A stretch of 12,006 bases of DNA from Ruminococcus sp. (GTDB lineage Bacteria; Bacillota; Clostridia; Oscillospirales; Ruminococcaceae): the NCBI GenBank assembly GCA_017544125.1, contig JAFYET010000396.1:1-12006 (forward strand), read 5' to 3'. The position numbers were made by a program, and so were the translations under genes. Shown here in pieces: positions 7,401 through 12,006 of the stretch. Below the pieces are notes generated by a model. It worked only from the letters and a program-made list of their open reading frames with translations, did not search any database and was not told the DNA's origin. Position 1 is the first letter of the stretch, and the number at the start of each line of letters is the position of its first letter.

Positions 7401-8304
7401 CGAGATATGTATAAACGGCACCGGCAAGGGCAAGATGGATTATTCTATCAGCTACCCCAATGAGGACGGCGATTATAAGGACGTAAGAAAGTTCAAGGGC
7501 GTGCCCATAACCAAGGATACCGTGATATCCACAAACACCGACAAGACCAAGGACACCGAGCTCAGCGTCGATTCTGACGGCGACGGCGTGTTCGATATGG
7601 TATACACCGCAAAGCAGGATTCAAAGGGCGTGCTCAAGAACAAGAACCTCAAGACGATAATCATAATAGCCGTATCGGCAGTGCTTCTGCTGCTGGTAGT
7701 CATAGAGATAATACTCATCGTCAAGAGATACAAGTCAAACAAGGTATGCCACAACTGCGGTGCTAAGCTGGCAAACGCCAAGAAGTTCTGCAACCAGTGC
7801 GGAACAAAGGCTGTGCATACAAGGCTCATATTCCCCAGTGACGGAAGACCTAAGCAGAGCAAGGGTGTTATAATTGCAAAGCTGGTAGTCATTGCGATAT
7901 TCGCAGGCTCGGCAGCGGCGGTGCTTTATCTTTACAGAAGCCCTGCTACCACCGTTTACAAGCAGCTTTGTGACGGCAAGCCCGAGTCGGCACAGCAGGC
8001 ATATGAAAAGGGTAAGGTGGAGGACAGCACTATTCAGCAGAAATACCTGACCCACGTACTCAACCGCTATCTCGACAAGGCAAGCACAGCTCACGAAAAC
8101 GGCGATTACACCGATGAAGAGTTCGAGCAGCTGCTAAACGGCGCTATCGCACTTGATGTTGACGATATCACTGATAAGGCTGAGGAATACTTAGGCGACA
8201 AGGCAACTGCTAAAAAGGATAAGGACGACAGCAGCAAGGCTGACGACTCCGACAGCTCAGACAGCTCAGACAGCTCATCAGCTGACAGCAGCGAGGAAGA
8301 ATGA
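4444..8304 (+). CDS. Surface M4 metalloprotease fused to VWA domain, zinc ribbon and two membrane spans
   Basis: This 1286-aa protein starts with an export signal (about 7-26). Residues about 90-250 look like FTP and PepSY propeptide domains of M4 proteases. The protease domain has HEYTH (428-432), the third zinc ligand Glu464 with Asp468 in EGYADIF, and His515 in DGHDG matching the thermolysin active-site His. A VWA domain follows at about 708-895 with a full MIDAS: D716-x-S718-x-S720, Thr784, Asp812. Asp-rich linkers come next, then DSDGDGVFD (1043-1051), a calcium-loop pattern. A membrane span (1071-1093), a CxxC/CxxC zinc ribbon (1102, 1105, 1116, 1119), a second span (about 1141-1163) and a Ser/Asp-rich tail complete it. 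Predicted topology puts protease and VWA outside and the ribbon inside. AGGAG lies ten bases before the ATG. A propeptide implies self-processing. The substrate is unknown; the VWA may bind an adhesive partner. Confidence 0.9.
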   Translation: MKRPRILTTLLALVIAGTAAVDSFCIYDVYGQSAKGAVAAAAENKSEDDKEKEQVRKEREAQEGVLLQIAQEGNVSYTPSQIDTDDDFKVLDSTQALEFLQQIGDRFGIEDAAGEYTVTSEATTNDSHLYFLQQKFKDIPVFGSTITMEADNDGTVRSVEGSHVDVDPDMDTEPDILVDEARKIADTYAQTKLGYVAGEYDLASGGVVFNPKKREDVILCYCYYVTAPGSSVVKAVIMVDAETGSISGTKPMINSEMITLDSKGLPNIMPIGQDGKQVKVRVYKNSDTEYLLRDDDAKIEVHACDRNKGEYTETELKELPVVAYDPNKSGWKDIDDKVPDPNAVDALANLEKVTDMYSAKFSRKGLENKDDSVVLPVYVGVQRYGGTDWTGNAAVYGGEYMVVGPYTEKEDGTVKDASCASYLDVMGHEYTHAVLSHDSTIEQRTYDEESGESYAKSVQSAIHEGYADIFGEFCDDYADDGTLNGTCNWSSFARNMASPTITEYSQYTEFTTDGHDGAALISYPVYKAATAQKNSISTDKLASLFYYSMPHITSSMSFKELRHMLEKRAAISVNSGSTTLSLTEGELETLIDSFDEVGIPSSFINRLNQGGSVIVYDKDDNICDNYHIKVVRLYDKTSTPLIDEDVTKNEFKLPAELPNGIYRFVLTDTEDAGLEYSYDVIVNDQNDTNKSEKYNDTIKFYTKFGSKEREVVMVLDVSGSMSGEPMTQTRLSAQKFVNTVLGEAPATKISIVTYSSSANTVIESSNKKSQLVSLISGLYDGGGTNIYDGLQKANDILERSKAPKKQIVLMSDGYPNEGKSENGSYAQPCIDYAEELKSKDILIYSLGFFHSLSGSEKDECSALMSAIATPGYYFEVGSAADVQFVFNDLADQVSGGNYIYIRIACPVDVIVKYKDQILSSVKKSFNTRTDFGTLTFDSEKGDEKDDDDDDDSSKSKKKDDDDDEESGSTSSDDEVKILRLKDGVDYEICINGTGKGKMDYSISYPNEDGDYKDVRKFKGVPITKDTVISTNTDKTKDTELSVDSDGDGVFDMVYTAKQDSKGVLKNKNLKTIIIIAVSAVLLLLVVIEIILIVKRYKSNKVCHNCGAKLANAKKFCNQCGTKAVHTRLIFPSDGRPKQSKGVIIAKLVVIAIFAGSAAAVLYLYRSPATTVYKQLCDGKPESAQQAYEKGKVEDSTIQQKYLTHVLNRYLDKASTAHENGDYTDEEFEQLLNGAIALDVDDITDKAEEYLGDKATAKKDKDDSSKADDSDSSDSSDSSSADSSEEE

Positions 8305-8337
8305 TTCTTATCGGCTTTTGAAAACTGAATAACACCC

Positions 8338-8384
8338 AAAAAAGCGTCCGGCACTTCCATATGGTAAGTGTCAGACGCTTTTTG
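8338..8384. terminator. Bidirectional intrinsic terminator
   Basis: AAAAAGCGTC pairs with GACGCTTTTT. After a small internal mismatch, GGCACTT pairs with AAGTGTC (one G-U pair). A7 precedes and T5 follows, so it can end both the M4-VWA gene on the plus strand and the gene fragment on the minus strand. Confidence 0.9.
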
Positions 8385-8409
8385 TTATTTAAAGCATTAT
8401 ATCTTTGCC

Positions 8410-8784
8410 TTATAATACAGGCTTTATATCGGCACCCAGCTCTTTATTCACGGCAGGTGCCTGAGGGTGAACGATGTTATTATCATTCTCCTTGGCAAAT
8501 TTCTTTGCGAAAAGCACCTGATCCATGAGCTTGGCGGGGGCTTTTTCGTCCTTTATGAAGCTCATTATGTCACTCTTTTCGATGTTGCCGATAGTCTTTA
8601 TAAAATTATTATCATGTGCAAGGGTGTTTACCTGGGTGATATAATCCTTAAAGTCTATCTTTTTATCAGCACTTGCCTTACCCATTGCCTGTATGGCAAG
8701 GGCTGCGTATGCTTCTCTTACCATTGGCATATCGCCGGGGTCGAGCTCGCCTTCTTCGTTTATCGTGTCGATAAGCACACACAT
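8410..8784 (-). CDS. Hypothetical helical protein, probably the 3' fragment of a larger gene
   Basis: The frame encodes 124 aa, mostly amphipathic helix, with a Lys/Asp/Glu-rich composition and no signal peptide or membrane span. Codon use (CTT, AAG, ATA, GCC) resembles the neighbours, so this is real coding sequence rather than a shadow of the opposite strand. The ATG at 8784 has no usable ribosome site: TGAGGT abuts it, and an in-frame TGA lies only two codons upstream. There is no space for a promoter, because the opposite gene begins 24 bp away. Strings such as AHDNNFIKTIG resemble C-terminal parts of long helical proteins of Ruminococcaceae and Lachnospiraceae; that likeness is from memory and uncertain. 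I read it as a gene that lost its 5' part at about 8785-8790. Function unknown. Confidence 0.6.
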   Translation of the reverse strand: MCVLIDTINEEGELDPGDMPMVREAYAALAIQAMGKASADKKIDFKDYITQVNTLAHDNNFIKTIGNIEKSDIMSFIKDEKAPAKLMDQVLFAKKFAKENDNNIVHPQAPAVNKELGADIKPVL

Positions 8785-8811
8785 ACCTCAAAATGGGTCG
8801 ATGAGGGTATG
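8782..8811. repeat. Short inverted repeat at the head-to-head gene junction
   Basis: CATACCTCA (8782-8790) and TGAGGGTATG (8802-8811) are inverted repeats with one bulged G, around an 11-nt spacer. They sit exactly where the two divergent, apparently 5'-less genes meet. This may mark a deletion or inversion breakpoint, or an assembly join. It may also be chance, as the arms are only nine pairs. Confidence 0.45.
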
Positions 8812-10170
8812 CCCTCTCAGGAGGAGCTTGAAAATAACGGCATCTTTGAGCCGGGCAGCACAGCAGGCAAGGAGAGATACAAGGGCGCTAAAAAGCTGAT
8901 AGACGCTGTAAACACCATAAGCCGCAGGTATAAAAAAGAGCTGGAGGAGGCAGCAGAAGCCCTTGACACAGCAAAGGGGCATGACCCTGCCCTTGTAAAC
9001 AACCGCAGGCTCTTGACAAACCTTGATGAGCTTGATGATGACCTTAACGCTAAGCACAGAATGGGGCTTTTCAGCGGCTCTTCCTCGGCGCACGATAAAC
9101 TGAAAAAGAGCGTTGAGACCCTCAGAAAGGCGCTTGACCCAAAGTCGCTGCCCACTGCAAGGAAGGATAAGCTGGCAGCTCTGAAAGCAGCAAAGGAAAT
9201 GGCGGAAAAGTACATTGAAAAGAACGACGGCGCAGGCTCGAATATGGGAGAGCGCCGGCTTGATGCTGCGCAGAAGATACTTGACCTTGCCGACAAGGAG
9301 ATAGCCGTAATGGAAAAGGCTATGATCCGCAAGAATGACCTTGCCTTCAACTTCAAGGCGTGGAAGGATGAGCTTAATAAGGCAGAAAATGCTAACGACC
9401 CTATTTCAAAGGCAAAGAAGGCATCGCTTGAAAAGCTCAGCTATAATGTATATGCCATAGACAGGGTATACAATGTGCTCCCCGAGGCGGTAAACTCGGG
9501 AAAAGTAAAGAATATATCAAAGGAAATGGCTACTGACGATAAGTTCCTAACCCTTTGTGACCTTCTTAAAGAAGCGAATATAGATGACCGCAGCAAGTTC
9601 TACAAAAACAGAAGAAAGCTCAAAGAACTCAGCCGAGCCATGACGGGGGAGGACTATGAAAAGATACTCTGGACCTGCAACGGGCTGCAAAAGCAGCAGG
9701 AAAGGAATGGAGAAGAGGAGATAACAAACTTCTCAAAGGCATTCCTTGAAAGCATAGAGACAGCAAATCTTCTGTTCGGCGCAGAGTTTGACCTGAAAAA
9801 AGCTCACAGTATCTACAGGGCTCAGGGCGATCTCCAAAAGTGGAAAAATGGCGGCGGCGGTTCGTTGGATCTGCCTCTCCAGACCATCATCGCAGTAAAC
9901 CTGATAAGAAAGCAGGAATGGAAAGATGTCAGGATCGGAGAGATAGTTGACGTCAGAAGAAGTATGGACGAGCTGCCCGAGTACCGCTCTTTGAGAAAGA
10001 ACGTATCGGCAGACAAGCTGACCGAATATGCCCTCGACGGTGACGGCGGCAGGCTCTATGACAGCTTTATGTCGCAGAGGACAATTCTTCGCAGCCAGGG
10101 CAAGAATGTCACCAAGGATAACTACCGCAAGGAAATGAGAGAGCAGATAAATATGGAAACCTTTATCTGA
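8809..10170 (+). CDS. Hypothetical cytoplasmic alpha-helical protein, probably lacking its 5' end
   Basis: From the ATG at 8809 the frame gives 453 aa. The frame stays open upstream to 8467, but that part is antisense to the minus-strand fragment and has unlike composition (Cys, Tyr, Ile rich), so it is not coding. The coding texture appears to begin a few codons before 8809 (KWVDEG), which suggests a missing start. GAGGG ends one base before this ATG, too close for a good ribosome site. The protein has no signal or membrane span and is rich in Lys, Glu, Ala and Leu, with coiled-coil stretches at about 20-60 and 95-170. A motif GSxxGxxRxxxAxxxxD occurs twice: GSTAGKERYKGAKKLID near 16-32 and GSNMGERRLDAAQKILD near 143-159, so the protein is internally repeated. 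It resembles long helical proteins of gut clostridia, from memory only. Function unknown. Confidence 0.6.
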   Translation: MPSQEELENNGIFEPGSTAGKERYKGAKKLIDAVNTISRRYKKELEEAAEALDTAKGHDPALVNNRRLLTNLDELDDDLNAKHRMGLFSGSSSAHDKLKKSVETLRKALDPKSLPTARKDKLAALKAAKEMAEKYIEKNDGAGSNMGERRLDAAQKILDLADKEIAVMEKAMIRKNDLAFNFKAWKDELNKAENANDPISKAKKASLEKLSYNVYAIDRVYNVLPEAVNSGKVKNISKEMATDDKFLTLCDLLKEANIDDRSKFYKNRRKLKELSRAMTGEDYEKILWTCNGLQKQQERNGEEEITNFSKAFLESIETANLLFGAEFDLKKAHSIYRAQGDLQKWKNGGGGSLDLPLQTIIAVNLIRKQEWKDVRIGEIVDVRRSMDELPEYRSLRKNVSADKLTEYALDGDGGRLYDSFMSQRTILRSQGKNVTKDNYRKEMREQINMETFI

Positions 10171-10188
10171 CATATGCTAAAATACTTC

Positions 10189-10233
10189 AAAAAAAGGAGT
10201 GCCATACACCACTGCGTGTATGACACTCTTTTT
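10189..10233. terminator. Bidirectional intrinsic terminator
   Basis: GAGTG then CATACAC on the left pairs with GTGTATG then CACTC on the right, with a single C/A mismatch between. The stem is preceded by A7 and followed by T5. It separates the convergent helical-protein gene and STAS-pyrophosphorylase gene. Confidence 0.9.
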
Positions 10234-10242
10234 GTATCGTTA

Positions 10243-11778
10243 TTACAGCTCTACGCCGTTTTTCTTTAAAAGCTCTCTTGCGCTCTCTACTGAGTCAATG
10301 CCCGTTTTGTTCTTGACGGGGGCAAACTCCTTGTTCCTTTCCACCTCGAAGGCAAGGCAGCTGCTTTGCAGCCTTATCATATCGAGCACCAGCGTTTCGT
10401 ATTTGTAGGCGTTGGGCTTTTCGGGGCGTATCAGCCTGCCGTATTCGTCGATGTAGTTTACCTGCTTGAAGGCTCTGTGCAGCGGCAGCGTTATGCCGAA
10501 TGCCTTGTCAAGCTCATCAGCCTTGAAGAGGTAGTTGAGTATAACGCCGAACCTGTATGACAGCGTGCCGTCAGGTTCACGCCTTGTGCGCATCTCCTCA
10601 GTCATCTCGTAGTATTCAGCTACCGAGGGCTTGCCGTCCTCTAAGCACAGCACGCCCACCTTTTCATCGGGCGATGCCTTTGATACCACCTTTGCGCCGC
10701 AGGCTGCTGCCGAATCTATCACAGCGCCGATAAAGCAGGGGTCAGCTATCTTTTGCAGCACGTTGTCAACTGCAAAGACGTTTAGCCATTTTATATTCTT
10801 TGTGTCATCGCTCTCGTGCAGCACGCCCGAGTTGCGCATTGATATATACCAGCCGCCGTTGCCGTTGGGGGCGCAGGCTACCGTGTCCATAGCGCTGAGC
10901 ATCAGCTTGCCGCTCATATCTACAGCAGGCAGCTGCTCCTGTACAAAGAAATGTACATATGCCTTATCGTATCCGAAATAGCCCTTCTGCTCGAAAAACT
11001 CCCTCGTGTCCTTATCATTGAGCTTGCTGGTCATAACAAACAGCGGAATGAAAGCCCCTGCCTGCTTAACTACTTTCATCATTTCATTTATCAGGCACTC
11101 GAAGATGTAAAGCTCACGGTTTATGCCGATGTTGAACATACCCTTGGGTTTGTCAGAACCGAGGCGTGAGCCCTGCCCGCCTGCGAGCAGCACAGCTCCT
11201 ACCTGACCCTTGCGTATAGCATCAAGCCCTATTTCGGTAAAGCGCTGCCTGTCTTCATTTATCTCATCTATGGTGAGAGCGCCAAGGGGCTCGAAATGCC
11301 CACGCTCCTCTTCCTCATCGGTCATGTCAAGCACCGACAGGTCAAGCTCATCTATCTGCCCGGCGAGCTTTTGCTTGCCCTGCTCGTCAAGCTCATCATA
11401 GAATCTGAGCAGATGCTCCTGCCCCTTTTCCTTCAGCTTGCCAAGCAGCTCTGACGGCACGCTGCTCTGCTGCCCTATAAGGTCACAGCCGAACACTATG
11501 TCAAAGCCCGTGAGCCTGAGTATATCCATCACCGCATCATTTATGTTTATCAGCTTAAAGCTGCCGTGCTTGCGTTTCATATCCTTATAGACCCCGAGGA
11601 ACACCCGAAGCCCTGCCGAAGAGATATACTGCATACCCTCTATATCAAGCACTATCTCGTTGCAGCTGAAAACCAGCGGCGAGAGCTTGTCAAGAAGTAT
11701 CTTGGCATTATTCATATCCACCCGCCCGTCAACACGGACGAGCGCCTTGTCACCGTTTATTTTTTTCTTGATATCCAT
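10243..11778 (-). CDS. STAS domain fused to UAP1-type UDP-sugar pyrophosphorylase
   Basis: The 511-aa protein has two parts. Residues 1-98 form a STAS domain of anti-anti-sigma type: VRVDGRVDMNNA, then EIVLDIEGMQYISSAGLRVFL, where Ser54 matches the Ser phosphorylated in SpoIIAA. A helical linker spans about 105-190. Residues about 193-511 are a UDP-sugar pyrophosphorylase: LAGGQGSRLGSDKPKGM (198-214) is the nucleotide-binding loop, VDN lies at 337-339, and FEVERNKEFAPVKN (477-490) is the signature of eukaryotic-type UAP1/AGX enzymes. The expected reaction is UTP plus a hexosamine (or hexose) 1-phosphate giving the UDP-sugar and pyrophosphate in the cytoplasm, feeding wall or polysaccharide synthesis. 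Substrate choice between GlcNAc-1-P and Glc-1-P is not certain. The start has GGGGGA about nine bases upstream and a good promoter. The STAS part may make the enzyme respond to a kinase or phosphatase switch; that is inference. Confidence 0.88.
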   Translation of the reverse strand: MDIKKKINGDKALVRVDGRVDMNNAKILLDKLSPLVFSCNEIVLDIEGMQYISSAGLRVFLGVYKDMKRKHGSFKLININDAVMDILRLTGFDIVFGCDLIGQQSSVPSELLGKLKEKGQEHLLRFYDELDEQGKQKLAGQIDELDLSVLDMTDEEEERGHFEPLGALTIDEINEDRQRFTEIGLDAIRKGQVGAVLLAGGQGSRLGSDKPKGMFNIGINRELYIFECLINEMMKVVKQAGAFIPLFVMTSKLNDKDTREFFEQKGYFGYDKAYVHFFVQEQLPAVDMSGKLMLSAMDTVACAPNGNGGWYISMRNSGVLHESDDTKNIKWLNVFAVDNVLQKIADPCFIGAVIDSAAACGAKVVSKASPDEKVGVLCLEDGKPSVAEYYEMTEEMRTRREPDGTLSYRFGVILNYLFKADELDKAFGITLPLHRAFKQVNYIDEYGRLIRPEKPNAYKYETLVLDMIRLQSSCLAFEVERNKEFAPVKNKTGIDSVESARELLKKNGVEL

Positions 11779-11819
11779 ATATCCGTTCCCCCACGAAAAC
11801 GCATTTTTCTGTTAATAAT

Positions 11820-11848
11820 ATAATAACATATAAATAACATAAAGTCAA
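11820..11848 (-). promoter_or_regulatory. Sigma-A promoter of the STAS-pyrophosphorylase gene
   Basis: On the minus strand TTGACT (11848-11843) and TATTAT (11825-11820) are 17 bp apart, each one base from consensus. The predicted start near 11813 leaves a leader of about 35 nt. Confidence 0.75.
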
Positions 11849-11883
11849 GGAAAGCTGTGATGAAATATGCTTCTTTTACGCAC

Positions 11884-11912
11884 AAAAAGCAAACGCCCAC
11901 ACCCTTGCGGGC
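11884..11912 (-). terminator. Intrinsic terminator of the gene entering from the right
   Basis: Read on the minus strand, GCCCGCA pairs with TGTGGGC (one mismatch) around the loop AGGG, followed by GTTTGCTTTTT. It lies about 54 bp beyond the stop codon at 11966 and before the next promoter, so the gene to the right is transcribed separately from the STAS fusion. Confidence 0.7.
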
Positions 11913-11965
11913 ATGAGCGCATTGCAATTTATTTCCCTTTGAGGAGGGTGGAAGTTTTTGGTTTA

Positions 11966-12006
11966 TCAGACAACGCCCTGAGCCTTCATTGCCTCAGCTA
12001 CCTTAA
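11966..12006 (-). CDS. C-terminal end of an unidentified gene, 5' part outside window
   Basis: The minus strand reads KVAEAMKAQGVV followed by TGA (11968-11966). Only 12 codons are inside the window. The frame ends just before a terminator and uses the same codons as the neighbours, so it is probably the true end of a gene. The piece is too short to name the product. Confidence 0.6.
   Translation of the reverse strand, partial: KVAEAMKAQGVV

Noticed and set aside
4444..8304. Lipoprotein signal at Cys25 of the M4 protein
   Set aside because: The residues before the Cys (VDSF) do not fit a lipobox; a normal signal peptide or anchor is more likely.
8467..8808. Upstream extension of the plus-strand helical-protein frame to an ATG at 8467
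   Set aside because: The extension is antisense to the minus-strand coding fragment and its Cys/Tyr/Ile-rich composition differs sharply from the rest; I start the gene at 8809 instead.

Overview
The window looks like chromosome from a Ruminococcus-type Firmicute (Oscillospiraceae), most likely a gut or rumen fibre degrader. The grounds are direct: a cell-surface cohesin protein with a very long Thr/Lys linker and an NPQTG-type sorting signal, strong AGGAGG-type ribosome binding sites, consensus sigma-A promoters, moderate GC, and a clostridial SH3b-glucosaminidase. Species cannot be assigned from sequence reading alone.

Layout, left to right. (1) 1-954, minus: exported SH3b plus N-acetylglucosaminidase-like cell-wall hydrolase, cut by the left edge. 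(2) 955-1480: divergent intergenic region with a perfect consensus promoter for the hydrolase and, on the plus strand, an extended -10 promoter followed by a roughly 200-nt structured leader. (3) 1481-3292, plus: cohesin, (TTKA)10 linker, beta-rich module, very acidic stalk, sortase-like tail. (4) 3391-4101, minus: membrane-anchored M23/LytM peptidase of SpoIIQ type. (5) 4102-4443: divergent control region rich in perfect inverted repeats. (6) 4444-8304, plus: 1286-aa surface protein joining an M4 (thermolysin-type) protease, a VWA domain with intact MIDAS, two membrane spans and a zinc ribbon. (7) 8410-8784 minus and 8809-10170 plus: two gene pieces placed head to head with only 24 bp between them, both apparently lacking their 5' ends. 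(8) 10243-11778, minus: a fusion of a STAS (anti-anti-sigma-like) domain with a UDP-sugar pyrophosphorylase of the UAP1/AGX type. (9) 11966-12006, minus: the last 12 codons of a further gene.

The complete genes are each a single transcription unit: convergent pairs are separated by bidirectional intrinsic terminators (3338-3376, 8338-8384, 10189-10233), and most starts have a recognisable promoter. Four of the genes concern the cell envelope: wall hydrolase, scaffold or anchor, LytM peptidase and surface protease, while the STAS fusion would make the UDP-sugar precursor for wall and polysaccharide synthesis. This is a thematic link only; no operon joins them.

The most unusual items are the M4-VWA-zinc-ribbon protein, the STAS-pyrophosphorylase fusion, the head-to-head gene fragments at about 8785-8809, and the unassigned structured leader before the cohesin gene. 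I found no CRISPR array, tRNA, rRNA, insertion sequence or phage gene.
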